A program made the translations under genes and the position numbers. This document shows, piece after piece, positions 49,478-59,286 of a stretch of 64,000 nt of DNA (within the stretch, counting starts at the first letter, position 1; every line of letters starts with the position of its first letter). Below the pieces are notes generated by a model. It was not told the origin of the DNA, did not search any database, and saw nothing but the letters and a program-made list of their open reading frames with translations. The stretch is taken from contig NZ_JACXZT010000018.1 in assembly GCF_014779595.1 (NCBI RefSeq), positions 62,001 through 126,000 on the forward strand. The letters run 5' to 3'. The DNA is from Halomonas sp. ML-15 (GTDB lineage Bacteria > Pseudomonadota > Gammaproteobacteria > Pseudomonadales > Halomonadaceae).

Positions 49478-50422
49478 TCAATGCGCCAGTGCCATGCCCG
49501 CGGCCTGTGTCGAGGGCAACAGCGCCAGCGAAGCCTTCATTTCACGCACCTCCTCACGCGGAGGCCGCCCGAACAGACGTTTGAACTCGCGGCTGAACTG
49601 CGACGCGCTTTCGTAGCCCACTCGGGCCGCCGCGGCGGCCGCGGTCAGGCCTTCCCGAATCATCATCAAGCGGGCCTGGTGCAGCCGCGTCGACTTGATG
49701 TACTGCAGGGGCGAGGTCTGCGTTACCGCCTTGAAGTGGACGTGAAAGACAGGCGTGCTCATGCCGACTTCGCGAGCCAGACGGCCCACCTCCAACGGCT
49801 CTGCGTAATCGATATGAATACGCTGCAGTGCCTTTGCGATACGCCCGAACTGCCCCGGATGGGCGAGCGCCGCACGCACACTTCCACCCTGCTCGCCGAC
49901 CAGCACACGATAGTAGATTTCGCGCACGATCCCCGGCGCCAACACCCGCGCCTCGGTAGGCGAGGCGAGCGCCTCGATCAGCCTGAGCGTGGCATCCGCC
50001 ATGGACTCATCCAGCGGCGTGGAGAGCATGCCCCGTGGTGTCGACTCTGAGCGTGCGTCCGCCTGATCCAGCATGAAGGCCAGCTCTGCTACCACTGCCA
50101 TATCCAGCCGAATCGACATGGCCAGCAGCGGCTCCTCGGGGCTGGCCTCGGTTTCCGATACGAAGGGCAGCGGTACGGACAGCACGAGATAGTGCAGCGC
50201 ATCGTAGAGATACACCTCGTCGCCCAGGTACCCACGCTTGCGCCCCTGGCAGACGATCACGATGCTCGGCTCGTAGAGTACCGGCGTATGCCGCAGCGGC
50301 CGATCCGAGCGCAGCAAGCGCACCTCATCCAACAGCGACTGGGTATAGCCCTCATGCGGGGCGAGCCGATACAGGCACTCCACCATCCGCGAATGGGGAA
50401 TCGGCATAGGTCGTGTCGCCAA
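49478..50422 (-). CDS. AraC-family transcriptional regulator
   Basis: This 314-residue protein has the AraC N-terminal domain (about 20-170) found in regulators of SDR and oxidoreductase genes, and two C-terminal helix-turn-helices (about 215-300) ending with Gly-Tyr-Glu-Ser-Ala-Ser-Gln-Phe-Ser-Arg-Glu-Phe-Lys. It is divergent from the SDR gene with 206 bp between them and probably controls it. Confidence 0.9.
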   Translation of the reverse strand: MATRPMPIPHSRMVECLYRLAPHEGYTQSLLDEVRLLRSDRPLRHTPVLYEPSIVIVCQGRKRGYLGDEVYLYDALHYLVLSVPLPFVSETEASPEEPLLAMSIRLDMAVVAELAFMLDQADARSESTPRGMLSTPLDESMADATLRLIEALASPTEARVLAPGIVREIYYRVLVGEQGGSVRAALAHPGQFGRIAKALQRIHIDYAEPLEVGRLAREVGMSTPVFHVHFKAVTQTSPLQYIKSTRLHQARLMMIREGLTAAAAAARVGYESASQFSREFKRLFGRPPREEVREMKASLALLPSTQAAGMALAH

Positions 50423-50628
50423 ACGGAACTCCTCGCTGTTTGCTTTTCTTGTATTTAGGCAAATTTCATCCGAATAGAACAGCCTAAGAACCCGTCATCA
50501 ATAGAAACAGGCAAGGCTTCAATAGAAATGCTCCTGTCGGCATATCCGGCGCCTCCGTAGGCTTACCTCAACGACGCTTCCGCTCCAGTGAGAGCGTCGT
50601 CCCAAGCCACCAATACGGAGTCATTCCC

Positions 50629-51351
50629 ATGAACAAGGTCATCCTTCTCACCGGCGCCAGCAGCGGCATTGGCGAAGCCACCGCACGACTGCTGGCCAAA
50701 CAAGGCCATCGACTGGTCATCGGCGCACGCCGTACCGACAGGCTGGCAGCACTGGCGCAGGCCATTAGCGCCGAAGGCGGCAGCGCAGACTACCGCGCCC
50801 TCGATGTCACCCAGCGGGACGACGTGCAGGCCTTTGCCGACGCCGCACTGGAGATCCACGGCCGCATCGACGTGATCATCAACAATGCCGGCGTGATGCC
50901 GCTCTCGCCCCTGGCCTCGCTCAAGGTCGACGAGTGGGACCGCATGATCGACGTCAACATCCGCGGCGTGCTCCACGGCATCGCCGCCGTACTGCCCACC
51001 ATGCAGGCCCAGGGCAGCGGTCAGATCATCAATATCTCCTCCATCGGCGGGCTCTATGTGGTGCCCACCGGTGCCGTCTACTGCGCCACCAAGTACGCCG
51101 TGCGCGCGATTTCCGACGGGCTGCGCCAGGAGCACGACAAGCTCCGGGTGACCTGCGTTTACCCCGGCGTCGTCGAGTCGGAACTGGCCAATACCATCAC
51201 CGATGCCAGCGCCGCCGAGGCAATGGCGAGCTTTCGTGAAATCGCGCTCAAGCCCGACGCCATCGCCGCGGCGATCGCCCATGTCATCGGCCAACCCGAC
51301 GAAGTGGATACCAGCGATATCGTGGTTCGCCCCACCGCCAGCCCGGCATGA
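50629..51351 (+). CDS. short-chain dehydrogenase/reductase (SDR)
   Basis: This 240-residue classical SDR has the cofactor motif Thr-Gly-Ala-Ser-Ser-Gly-Ile-Gly (8-15), Asn-Asn-Ala-Gly (about 85-88), Ser in Asn-Ile-Ser-Ser and the catalytic Tyr-Cys-Ala-Thr-Lys (Tyr147, Lys151 by rough count). Arg residues after the first strand suggest NADP(H). Its stop overlaps the following gene by four bases. The substrate is unknown. Confidence 0.92.
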   Translation: MNKVILLTGASSGIGEATARLLAKQGHRLVIGARRTDRLAALAQAISAEGGSADYRALDVTQRDDVQAFADAALEIHGRIDVIINNAGVMPLSPLASLKVDEWDRMIDVNIRGVLHGIAAVLPTMQAQGSGQIINISSIGGLYVVPTGAVYCATKYAVRAISDGLRQEHDKLRVTCVYPGVVESELANTITDASAAEAMASFREIALKPDAIAAAIAHVIGQPDEVDTSDIVVRPTASPA

Positions 51352-51719
51352 GCCAAGCCGCTTCGAGAATGCCGATGAGCATCGCGACCACGCCGCGCAA
51401 ATCCACGCTTTTCGCCTTGGCCATGCTCGCAGCCCTCCCCCTCCTGGGGTGGGCTGCCACCGCAACAGGAGACGCCGACATGGCAGACCATCCCTACGTC
51501 GGTATGTGGGTCACCGACGACGGCTATATTCGCCACGAGCTACTGCCCAACAACCGCTACGACGAAGCCCGCGGCGAGCGCGAGAGCGCCTATCAAGGGC
51601 GCTACAGGGTGACTGGCCACTATATCGAGTACTGGGACGATACCGGCTTTACTGCCGACGGCGAGTTCATCGACGGTGTGCTCTATCACGCCGGGATGGT
51701 GTTGCGGCGTAAGGAGTAA
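51348..51719 (+). CDS. Atu4866-family protein with signal peptide
   Basis: This 123-residue protein has a signal peptide (about 18-38, Leu-Phe-Ala-Leu-Ala-Met-Leu-Ala-Ala-Leu) and the Atu4866 domain: Val-Gly-Met-Trp-Val-Thr, Ile-Arg-His-Glu-Leu-Leu-Pro-Asn-Asn-Arg-Tyr-Asp-Glu-Ala-Arg-Gly and Asp-Asp-Thr-Gly-Phe. The family is a small lipocalin-like barrel of unknown function often encoded with AraC/SDR pairs. Overlap with the SDR gene shows co-translation. Confidence 0.82.
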   Translation: MSQAASRMPMSIATTPRKSTLFALAMLAALPLLGWAATATGDADMADHPYVGMWVTDDGYIRHELLPNNRYDEARGERESAYQGRYRVTGHYIEYWDDTGFTADGEFIDGVLYHAGMVLRRKE

Positions 51720-51722
51720 CAC

Positions 51723-52670
51723 TCACTTCTCAATGATACCGAAACCCTGATTGAGCTGTCCGAACGGTACATGTACAGACGGCAGGATATCGCTAGTGGC
51801 CGAGAGGTGGGAGGCCTGGTCGTCGAAGAAGATATGCGGTTTGATGATACCGAGCACATGCTCCTTGGCGATGCCGCCGAGGAAATAGGCCTCGTTGACG
51901 GTCACCCCCCAGCTGCGCATGGTGTGAATGACCCGCTCATGGGCCGGCGCATTACGGGCAGTGACGATGGAGACCCGAACCCTGGGACGATAGCGGCCTT
52001 GCGTCTCCTCTTCACGCTGTTTCTCCAGCGACTGAATATGCGCCAGCTTACGCAGAAAAGCGGCCAGCAAGCCCGCCTCGGACGGCACCCGGGCGTTAGT
52101 CCGTTCATAGTCGCGGAACGCCTCGATTCCCTGCTCCTGATAGATCGTTTCTGACTCGTCGGTGACCAGCACGCCGTCGAAATCGAAGGCGATTCGCAGC
52201 TCCTCTTCATCGGTCAGATCGAGGTCACCCGACGACAACACCTGCCCCGCCGGATGCCCCGCCAGAATCGCTTGATCGACATCCTGACGGTTGGCCGACA
52301 GAAATAGACTGATGTTGAGTGCCGGGATGAAACGGTGGGGGTAGCGCCCCTGCAGGAAGACCGCCCGCGTAATGCCCAGCTCATAGTGCTCGATTGACTT
52401 CATGACACGCAGGCCGGTTTCCGGGTCATTACGCGACAGCAGCATCACCTCGATGGGCGGATCTTCCGGGCTCAATTCGTTCAGTGACAGCAGACGCTTG
52501 ATAAAGGGGAAGGCAACGCCGGTAATGAGGGGAATATCCTCATGATCGCGCTGGTAGATACGATAGGCCGCCTCCCCCTGTTCGCGAAACACCTGGTCAG
52601 ACTCCGACAGATCGAAGAGGGCGCTGGACGCCAGTCCAATCACCAGGCGTGTACTGAGATCGTAGGACAT
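51723..52670 (-). CDS. 5'-nucleotidase, cytosolic type I-like
   Basis: This 315-residue protein matches the 5'-nucleotidase family that includes cytosolic 5'-nucleotidase IA. The catalytic Asp-x-Asp motif is seen in Ala-Phe-Asp-Phe-Asp-Gly-Val-Leu-Val (about 161-169), with Val-Thr-Ala-Arg-Asn-Ala-Pro and Phe-Phe-Asp-Asp-Gln later. It would hydrolyse nucleoside monophosphates. Its 3' end is four bases from that of the Atu4866 gene. The start at 52670 is chosen because the upstream 23 codons look non-coding. Confidence 0.85.
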   Translation of the reverse strand: MSYDLSTRLVIGLASSALFDLSESDQVFREQGEAAYRIYQRDHEDIPLITGVAFPFIKRLLSLNELSPEDPPIEVMLLSRNDPETGLRVMKSIEHYELGITRAVFLQGRYPHRFIPALNISLFLSANRQDVDQAILAGHPAGQVLSSGDLDLTDEEELRIAFDFDGVLVTDESETIYQEQGIEAFRDYERTNARVPSEAGLLAAFLRKLAHIQSLEKQREEETQGRYRPRVRVSIVTARNAPAHERVIHTMRSWGVTVNEAYFLGGIAKEHVLGIIKPHIFFDDQASHLSATSDILPSVHVPFGQLNQGFGIIEK

Positions 52671-52790
52671 GCGTGTCGCTCGCTGCCGATGGCAAGAAGT
52701 AGATTGCTTGACCATGCCCCAGCAGCAATGGTCGATCAAGCGTCGTCACTATCGCACGGCTGAGGGACACCGCGCGCGAGTCGCTTGGGC

Positions 52791-53162
52791 TTAGCGCATG
52801 GGCACCGAAGGCTCCGGTCGCGTCACCAGCCAGATCGCCACTGCCACCAGTAGCGCCACGATGGCCCAGCGCAGCCAGCCCTCGCCCAGATGCAGCAGAA
52901 TCATCACCATACTGGCGCAGATCATCCCCACGGCGACGAACTTGGCACGCCGCGGAATCGCCCGCTCCTTCTCCCAATTCTCGAGCATCGGCCCGACATA
53001 GCGCCGCGAGCGGATCCAGGCCTCGAAACGCGGCGAACCACGCGACGCGCAGTAGACCGCCGCCAGCATGAACTCCGTGGTCGGCAACAGGGGGAGAAAC
53101 AGCCCCAGGAACCCAATCGCAAAACTCAGCGCCGCCAACGCCACCCAGAAAATGCGCGCCAT
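52791..53162 (-). CDS. YbaN-family (DUF454) inner membrane protein
   Basis: This 123-residue protein has three to four membrane helices and the family segment Gly-Leu-Phe-Leu-Pro-Leu-Leu-Pro-Thr-Thr (about 20-29). The ATG at 53162 has GAGGAG six bases upstream, preferred over the GTG two codons earlier. DUF454 proteins are of unknown function and often lie near iron or heme genes, as this one does. Confidence 0.85.
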   Translation of the reverse strand: MARIFWVALAALSFAIGFLGLFLPLLPTTEFMLAAVYCASRGSPRFEAWIRSRRYVGPMLENWEKERAIPRRAKFVAVGMICASMVMILLHLGEGWLRWAIVALLVAVAIWLVTRPEPSVPMR

Positions 53163-53251
53163 GCTCACTCCTCTTTCACCTTCTGTTCTTGGGCCACACT
53201 CCTCCGATATAACGTCTCAGGTCGGCCGACTCCTCAATCAACGGCACAGTT

Positions 53252-53268
53252 GAGAATAGTTATTACTC
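53252..53268. promoter_or_regulatory. Fur-box-like dyad upstream of the siderophore-interacting protein gene
   Basis: GAGAATAGTTATTACTC is an AT-rich imperfect palindrome resembling Fur hexamers (GATAAT arranged in inverted order). It overlaps a likely promoter (TTGAGA at 53250 and TATAGT at about 53271, spacing 15) and is about 40 bp before the start at 53307. Iron-dependent control is plausible. Confidence 0.5.
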
Positions 53269-53306
53269 GCTATAGTATTTGCTTCTCGACCAAGGAGTCA
53301 TTAGCC

Positions 53307-54236
53307 ATGGCTGGACGCACGAGCTATCGCCTTTTCGATATCACCCTGGCACGGCGTACCCAGGTCAGCCCCTCGCTGGTCAGGTTCACCTTTACCGGGC
53401 CGCAGGTTAGCCAGATGGCCACCCATGCGCCGGACCAGCGCATCAAGCTGTTCTTTCCCAAGGACGCCAACGGCCTGGACGCCCTGTTCGAGATCGCCAA
53501 ACTGGAGGAGCACGACTGGTTCGGCGCCTATCGCGCCCTGCCCGAGGCGCAGCGCCCACCGATGCGCACCTATACCATTCGTGCGCTGCGCCCCGCCCGC
53601 GCGGAGGTCGATGTGGAGTTCGTACTGCATGGCGACAACGGGCCCGCCTCACGCTGGGCCATGCGCGCCCGACCCGGCGACCGCCTGGCGATGACCGCCC
53701 CGCTGGCCAACGCCGGAGGCGAGAAGCTCGGCTATGAGTGGAAACCACCGCGGGGCGTGCGCCGCATTCTTATCGTCGCCGACGAAACCGCCCTGCCGGC
53801 GGCGGCTGGCATCTTCGAGACGCTCGATGAGCTGCCTCTGGCCCCCAGGGTCGAGGCCTTGATCGAAGTCCCGCGTAGCGATGATATCCAGCTCCTCTCT
53901 CCCCCCGCCAAGCTGCGCTGGTTGACCCGCGATACTGAGCCGAATTGCCAACACGGCGACCTGCTGATGCGAGCGCTGCGCGATATCGACCTGCATCAGG
54001 AGATCCGCGCCCTGGGTGGCCAACAGCAGGCGGGTGCCGCCGATACCCTCGACCAGGACGACGCCGTACTGTGGGAGCCCGCCACCCTCGACGACAATGC
54101 CCCCTTCTATGCCTGGATTGCGGCAGAAACCAAGGTAACGCGGAATATCCGCCGCTATCTGGTCAATGAGTGCGGGCTGCCCAAACAGTGCGTCACCAGC
54201 ATGGGGTACTGGCGCCAGGGCAAGGCCGACGATTGA
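53307..54236 (+). CDS. siderophore-interacting protein (ferric-siderophore reductase, SIP family)
   Basis: This 309-residue protein has the N-terminal FAD-binding barrel of SIP reductases (Arg-Thr-Tyr-Thr-Ile-Arg, about 88-93, and His-Gly-Asp-Asn-Gly-Pro-Ala-Ser-Arg-Trp, about 112-121) and a C-terminal NAD(P)H domain (Ala-Asp-Glu-Thr-Ala-Leu-Pro-Ala, about 152-159). It reduces ferric chelates in the cytoplasm to release Fe2+. AAGGAGTCATTAGCC precedes the ATG at 53307; the much longer open frame upstream is a shadow of the divergent YbaN-like gene. A cytochrome b561 gene follows at 22 bp. Confidence 0.9.
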   Translation: MAGRTSYRLFDITLARRTQVSPSLVRFTFTGPQVSQMATHAPDQRIKLFFPKDANGLDALFEIAKLEEHDWFGAYRALPEAQRPPMRTYTIRALRPARAEVDVEFVLHGDNGPASRWAMRARPGDRLAMTAPLANAGGEKLGYEWKPPRGVRRILIVADETALPAAAGIFETLDELPLAPRVEALIEVPRSDDIQLLSPPAKLRWLTRDTEPNCQHGDLLMRALRDIDLHQEIRALGGQQQAGAADTLDQDDAVLWEPATLDDNAPFYAWIAAETKVTRNIRRYLVNECGLPKQCVTSMGYWRQGKADD

Positions 54237-54258
54237 ACAACGCCTGGAAACTTGAGTG

Positions 54259-54840
54259 ATGGCATCACCCACCAATCGCTGGCGCGACACACCGGATCGC
54301 TACGGCCTCGTCAGCCGCCTCCTCCACTGGCTGACCGCCGCGCAGGTGACGCTGCTATTCGCCGTGCTGCTGGCCTGGAAGGGCGTCGGTGAAAGCCCCG
54401 TCACGCTCTTTTTGGCAAAGATCGGCCCCCACGGCTCCCTCGGCGCCATGCTGCTGGTAACGACGCTGCTACGCGCAATCTGGGCCTACCGCCAACGCCA
54501 TCACCGACCGCCCCGCCCAGAAGGATGGGCTGGCGTAGTGGCGCGCTGCGTGCACCTGGCCTTCTATGCGCTGTTGATCCTGATTCCGGCGATGGCCATC
54601 CTGCGCCAGTATGGCCGCGGCGGCCCGCTGATCTTTTACGGCAAGGAGCTGATGCCGGAAGCGGAGCGCCATATCGCCTGGATGGTCGCCCCCGCCGACC
54701 TGCTGCACAGCACCCTCGCCTGGCTGCTGCTGGGGCTGATCGCCGGCCATGTGGCGATGGCGCTGGCCCATCGCCTATGGCTCAAGGATGGCATCCTGGC
54801 GCGCATGCTGGGCAACCCCAGCCCCCAACAGGACACCTAA
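54259..54840 (+). CDS. cytochrome b561 family protein
   Basis: This 193-residue protein has four membrane helices with conserved His residues at about 23 (Leu-Leu-His-Trp), 58 (Gly-Pro-His-Gly), 100 (Cys-Val-His) and 150 to 164. It is a diheme b-type cytochrome that moves electrons from quinol. Being 22 bp after the ferric reductase gene it may belong to the same iron-reduction operon. Its 3' end overlaps the 3' end of the exporter gene by four bases. Confidence 0.85.
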   Translation: MASPTNRWRDTPDRYGLVSRLLHWLTAAQVTLLFAVLLAWKGVGESPVTLFLAKIGPHGSLGAMLLVTTLLRAIWAYRQRHHRPPRPEGWAGVVARCVHLAFYALLILIPAMAILRQYGRGGPLIFYGKELMPEAERHIAWMVAPADLLHSTLAWLLLGLIAGHVAMALAHRLWLKDGILARMLGNPSPQQDT

Positions 54841-56186
54841 CCTGCAGCAAAGGCCCCCGCCACCCGGTCGATATCGCCCTTATCGAGCACCCCCGCCTGC
54901 CAGCGCAGCGAGAGCCAGGCCAGCAGGTAGTCATAGCGGGCGCGGGCCAGGTCGCGCTGGGCTTCGACATGCTGCTGTTCGGCGTTGAGGGCATCGAGGC
55001 TGGTGCGCTCGCCGCCGAGGATGCTGCGGCGGGTGGCGTCCAGGCGCGCCTCGGCGGCGGCCACGGCGTCGCGGTAAGCGTTGATGCGCCGCTGGCTGCT
55101 CAGGGTCATGCGGTACTGGCGTTCGACGTCATTGAGCAGCTCAGCGATGGCGCCGTCGAGCTCGAAACGGGCCTGCTCCAGGGTGTCGCTGGCCTGCCGG
55201 CTGGCGGCGCGTACGCGTCCCCCCACGTAAAGCGGCACCTGCACCTCCACGCCGATGCTATCGGTGTCGTAGCGCTGCCCCACCTGGTTCTCGGCGTTGG
55301 AGTCGGTGATCTGGCTGCGTGCCACCAGCCGCACGCTGGGCAAGTGGCCGGCGCGCTGCTGGTTACGCTGCTGCCGGGTGGCTTCCAGCAGGCTGCGCTG
55401 GGCGGCAAGTTCGGGGTTATGGGCCACGGCGCGCTCGCGCCACTCTTCCAGGGGCGGGAGGTCGGGCGCTTGCATCAGCGCGGCGTCGCTCAGCGGCGCC
55501 AGTTCCGCGGCGGGCGGGTGGCCGATCAACACCGCCAGGGCGTTGCGGGCATCCTGCCAACGGTCCTCGGCCTCGATCAGCTGCGCCTCCACCAGCCGTC
55601 GCTGCGCCTCGATCTCCATCTGGTCGGTGCGGGTGCCCTCGCCGCCTTCCACGAAGCGCCGGCTGCGCTCGGCCTCCTCTTCCAGGGCACGGCCATGGGC
55701 GCGGACCAGGGCCACCTCCTCCTCGGCATAGAGGGCTTCGGTATAGGCCTGCAGCACCCGCACCGCAAGCGCCTGACGCGCCCGCTCCAGGGTCAAACCG
55801 GCGGCCTCGGCCCGCGCCTTGCCCTCGCGGTACTGGGCGAAGGCCGCCGCATCGAACAGCGGCTGGCTCAGGGTGAAGCCAGAGGAGTAGCTGGAGTACT
55901 CCAGATCCTGACGGGTGGTTCCCGCGACGGTGTCCTGGCGAATCTCCGCGTCGTTGCGCATGCGGGTATAGCGGTAGCTCAGATTGGGCAGCAGCGCGGC
56001 ACGCCCCAGCGCCCGCTCGTGGCTGCCCGCGGCGCTCTCGCTGCGAGCCGCCTGCCAGGTCGGGTCGTGCTGCAGCGCCAGCTCGTAGGCCTGGCGGAAA
56101 TCCAGCTCCATGGCGGGCAGGGCCAGCAGTCCGAACCCCGCCCCCAGCAGCCAGGCGGCGAACACGCGGCAAACCAGCTTATCCAT
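54837..56186 (-). CDS. TolC-family outer membrane channel of a type I secretion system
   Basis: This 449-residue protein has a signal peptide and two TolC/OEP repeats with long helical heptad regions, Gln-Pro-Leu-Phe-Asp (about 107-111) and Gln-Val-Pro-Leu-Tyr-Val-Gly-Gly (about 306-313). It is the third gene of an ABC/MFP/OMF set lying downstream of the hemophore gene, corresponding to HasF/PrtF. Its start overlaps the MFP stop by one base. Confidence 0.9.
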   Translation of the reverse strand: MDKLVCRVFAAWLLGAGFGLLALPAMELDFRQAYELALQHDPTWQAARSESAAGSHERALGRAALLPNLSYRYTRMRNDAEIRQDTVAGTTRQDLEYSSYSSGFTLSQPLFDAAAFAQYREGKARAEAAGLTLERARQALAVRVLQAYTEALYAEEEVALVRAHGRALEEEAERSRRFVEGGEGTRTDQMEIEAQRRLVEAQLIEAEDRWQDARNALAVLIGHPPAAELAPLSDAALMQAPDLPPLEEWRERAVAHNPELAAQRSLLEATRQQRNQQRAGHLPSVRLVARSQITDSNAENQVGQRYDTDSIGVEVQVPLYVGGRVRAASRQASDTLEQARFELDGAIAELLNDVERQYRMTLSSQRRINAYRDAVAAAEARLDATRRSILGGERTSLDALNAEQQHVEAQRDLARARYDYLLAWLSLRWQAGVLDKGDIDRVAGAFAAG

Positions 56187-57541
56187 CAGGCATCCCCCCA
56201 GGCGGTGCGAGCGCGATCCAGCAGCGGCTTGAACAGATAGTTGAGCAGCGTACGCTCGCCGGTGCGCACGAAGGCTTCCACCGGCATCCCGGCGCGCAGG
56301 GCGTCGCTGCCCAGCCCCTCCAGGGCCGGCGCCGCCACCGCTACCTGAATGCGGTAGTAAGGCTCGCCGCTGCGCTCATCGACCAGGCGGTCGGCGGAGA
56401 CCTGGGTCACCTCGCCAGCCACCCGAGGAGTGGTGCTGCGCTCGAAGGCGGTGAAGGCCAGCTCCACCGGCAGCCCGGCGTGCACCCGGTCGATATGCTC
56501 CACCGGCAGCTGGCCCTCCACCAGCAGCGGCTCATGCTCGGGGACGATCTCCATCAGGCGGCCGCCGGGCGCCACCACGCCGCCTTCGGTGTGCTGCGCC
56601 AAGCCCACCACGATGCCTGCCGTCGGGGCACGCAGTTGGGTATGCACCAGATCGAACTCCGCCGAGGTCAGGCGGCCGGCCAGCTCACGCATGCGGGAGC
56701 GTGCCTGGGTCAAGGCTTCGCGTACATCGCGCTGATACTCGTCACGGCGCTGGGTCATGCGCAGCTCGAGCTCGTCGATCTGGCGCTGAGTCTGCTCCAG
56801 GGTGCCGCTGTCGGCGACCAGCTCCCCCTGCAGCTGGGCATACTGGCTCTCGATCTCCAGCAGGCGATTGCGCGGGATATAGCCCTCTTCCGCCAGGCCG
56901 CGCAGGTTGTCGCGCTGCTCGCCCAGCAGCTCCTGGCGCAGGCGCTTCTGCGCCAGTGAAGATTCGAGCCCGGTGGCCTGCGCCCGCTGCCCTGCCAGGC
57001 TGGCCTCCAGCCCCGCCAGCTCCGAGGCGAGCGAGGCCTGGCGACTCTCGAACAGCTGGCGGTGTAGCGCCAGCACGGTCAGCAGCTCGGGATCTGCCTG
57101 CTCGGTCAATTCGGCGGGGTAGTCAACGCTGGCGAGGCCGTCGCGCTCCGCCTCGAGGCGGGCGATCTCCGCCAGGGCGGCGCTGTACTGGCCGCTCAAG
57201 ACCTCCACCTCGCTGGTATGGCGGGTCGCATCCAGGCTGACCAGCACCTGGCCCTGGGTGACGCGGTCGCCCTCGCCGACCCACAGGCGCTCGACGATAC
57301 CGCCGCTGGGATGCTCCACCGCCTGACGGTTGCCCGACACCACCACGGTGGCGGGTACCGCCACGCCGTTGTCCAGTGGCGCCAGGGCCGCCCACACCAC
57401 GAAGCCCGCAAAGCCCACTAGCAGCAGCCAACCGCCCAGGCGACGCGGGCGACGCCGCTGCTGCGCCATCGCCTGCCAGTCCGGAGTAGTCGCAGCGGTG
57501 TCGGGCTCGGCGCCACGCGCCGCATCGGTAGATAACGTCAT
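56186..57541 (-). CDS. hasE: HlyD-family membrane fusion protein (HasE/PrtE type)
   Basis: This 451-residue protein has a single N-terminal membrane segment (about 36-56), a lipoyl-like half motif, long coiled coils (about 100-290, rich in Leu, Glu and Gln) and a C-terminal [14 protein letters not shown] segment. It links the inner-membrane ABC exporter to the outer membrane channel. It overlaps the ABC gene by four bases. Confidence 0.92.
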   Translation of the reverse strand: MTLSTDAARGAEPDTAATTPDWQAMAQQRRRPRRLGGWLLLVGFAGFVVWAALAPLDNGVAVPATVVVSGNRQAVEHPSGGIVERLWVGEGDRVTQGQVLVSLDATRHTSEVEVLSGQYSAALAEIARLEAERDGLASVDYPAELTEQADPELLTVLALHRQLFESRQASLASELAGLEASLAGQRAQATGLESSLAQKRLRQELLGEQRDNLRGLAEEGYIPRNRLLEIESQYAQLQGELVADSGTLEQTQRQIDELELRMTQRRDEYQRDVREALTQARSRMRELAGRLTSAEFDLVHTQLRAPTAGIVVGLAQHTEGGVVAPGGRLMEIVPEHEPLLVEGQLPVEHIDRVHAGLPVELAFTAFERSTTPRVAGEVTQVSADRLVDERSGEPYYRIQVAVAAPALEGLGSDALRAGMPVEAFVRTGERTLLNYLFKPLLDRARTAWGDA

Positions 57542-59286
57542 GCGCTGCGCTCCATCTGGTAGGGGCTATGTGACATCAGGGCCGCACCGCTGGCAGCGGC
57601 CTGACGTGACGCCCCCGCCTGCAGTACCTCCTGGGTCGTGCCGAAGGTCGCCTGCCGGCCGCCCTTCAATGCCAGTAGATGTGTGGTGGCCTTCAGCACC
57701 TGAGGCCGATGGGTGATCAGCACCACCGTCACCTTGCGCTCACGCAGCCACTCCAGGGCCGCCAGCAGCGCCTGCTCGCCGGCCTCATCGAGGTTGGCGT
57801 TGGGCTCGTCGAGCACCACCAGCGACGGCGGGCCGTAGAGCGCCCGCGCCAGGCCGATGCGTTGCCGCTGGCCACCGGAGAGTCCCACGCCGCTATCGCC
57901 CAGCGGCGTGTCGTAACCCTGGGGCAGCGACAGGATCAGCTCATGCACCCCAGCCGCCTTGGCGGCGGTGATGACGTGCTCCGACTCGGGCTCGGCAAAG
58001 CGCGCGATATTCTCCGCCACGCTGCCGGCGAACAGCTCCACGTCCTGGGGCAGGTAACCGATATGCGGCCCCAACTGGGCCTTGTCCCAGTGCTGGATGG
58101 CGGCGCCATCCAGCCGCACCGTGCCCACCTGGGGCCTCCACACCCCCACCAGCAGCCGCGCCAGGGTCGACTTGCCGGAACCGGAGGGGCCCACCACTCC
58201 CAGCGCGTCGCCCGCCGCCAAGCGAAAGTCGATCTGCACCAGGGTCGGTTTGCGCCCTCCGGGCGGCATCGCGCTGACGGTCTCTACCGCCACCTCGCCC
58301 CGCGGCGCTGGCAGCGCCATGCCCGTTTCGCGGGCAGGATGCGCCTCCAGCAGCCCCGCCAGACGCTGATGTGCCAGCCGCGTGGTACTCCACTGCCGCC
58401 AGGCGTTGATCACCTGGTCGATGGGCCCCAGCACACGGCCCATCAGGATCGACCCCGCGATCATGGTGCCAGGGCTGATGACACCGCCCACCGCCAGCCA
58501 GGCGCCCAAGCCCAGCACCAGCGACTGCAGCGCCACGCGCAGGCTCTTCGACGCCGCGGTGATCAGCGCCGTGCGCTCACTGGCCAGCCCCTGCAGGGCG
58601 ACGAAGCCGCCGTGCAGCCGCGCCCAACGCCGCGACAGCGCACCCAGCATGCCCATGGCTTCGATGGCCTCGGCATGGCGCAGCTGCGCCTCGGCGGTGC
58701 TGGCGGCCTGCACCGACAGGCCGCCCGCTTCGCGCAACGGCGGCTGGGATAGTCGCTCGTTCAGCCACGCCAGGCCGACCAGCAGCACCGCTCCCACCAG
58801 TGCCAGGCAGCCGATCCAAGGGTGGAACAGGAACATCACCAACAGATAGAAGGGGAACCAAGGGGCATCGAAGAAGGCGAAGATGGCGTTGCCGGTGATG
58901 AACTGGCGCAGCGAATCGAGATCCCGGGTAGCCTGGCCGGCCTGGGCGCCCTGCCCGGCCAAGCCGCGCTCGAAGGCGGCGGTATAGACCCGCTCGCCGA
59001 GGCGCTCATCCATCCGCTCGCCGACCTGGATCACCATTAGGCTGCGCACATACTCCAGCGCCCCCATCAGCGCCAGCAGCCCCACCGCCATCAGCGTCAA
59101 CAGCAGCAGCGTGGTGGTGTTGCCCGAGGCCAGCACCCGGTCATAGACCTGCAGCATGTAGAGCGGCGGCACCAGCATCAGCAGATTGATCACTGCGCTA
59201 TAGACGCCAACGCTGCGAAAGCCGCCGCGATAGGCCCCCAGCGCCTGGCGTATTTCGTTACGCGGCTGACCGCGCGAAGGTTTCAT
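57538..59286 (-). CDS. hasD: type I secretion ABC transporter (HasD/PrtD type)
   Basis: This 582-residue half-transporter has a membrane domain (about 20-310) and an ATPase with Walker A Gly-Pro-Ser-Gly-Ser-Gly-Lys-Ser-Thr (about 373), signature Leu-Ser-Gly-Gly-Gln-Arg-Gln-Arg (about 480) and Walker B Leu-Val-Val-Leu-Asp-Glu-Pro. It lacks the C39-like N-terminal domain of HlyB, typical for PrtD/HasD exporters of hemophores and proteases. The neighbouring hasA encodes its probable cargo. Confidence 0.93.
   Translation of the reverse strand: MKPSRGQPRNEIRQALGAYRGGFRSVGVYSAVINLLMLVPPLYMLQVYDRVLASGNTTTLLLLTLMAVGLLALMGALEYVRSLMVIQVGERMDERLGERVYTAAFERGLAGQGAQAGQATRDLDSLRQFITGNAIFAFFDAPWFPFYLLVMFLFHPWIGCLALVGAVLLVGLAWLNERLSQPPLREAGGLSVQAASTAEAQLRHAEAIEAMGMLGALSRRWARLHGGFVALQGLASERTALITAASKSLRVALQSLVLGLGAWLAVGGVISPGTMIAGSILMGRVLGPIDQVINAWRQWSTTRLAHQRLAGLLEAHPARETGMALPAPRGEVAVETVSAMPPGGRKPTLVQIDFRLAAGDALGVVGPSGSGKSTLARLLVGVWRPQVGTVRLDGAAIQHWDKAQLGPHIGYLPQDVELFAGSVAENIARFAEPESEHVITAAKAAGVHELILSLPQGYDTPLGDSGVGLSGGQRQRIGLARALYGPPSLVVLDEPNANLDEAGEQALLAALEWLRERKVTVVLITHRPQVLKATTHLLALKGGRQATFGTTQEVLQAGASRQAAASGAALMSHSPYQMERSA

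Noticed and set aside
54525-56240. A 571-residue plus-strand frame over the TolC-like gene
   Set aside because: It begins inside cytochrome b561 in another frame and covers a well-supported outer membrane channel gene.
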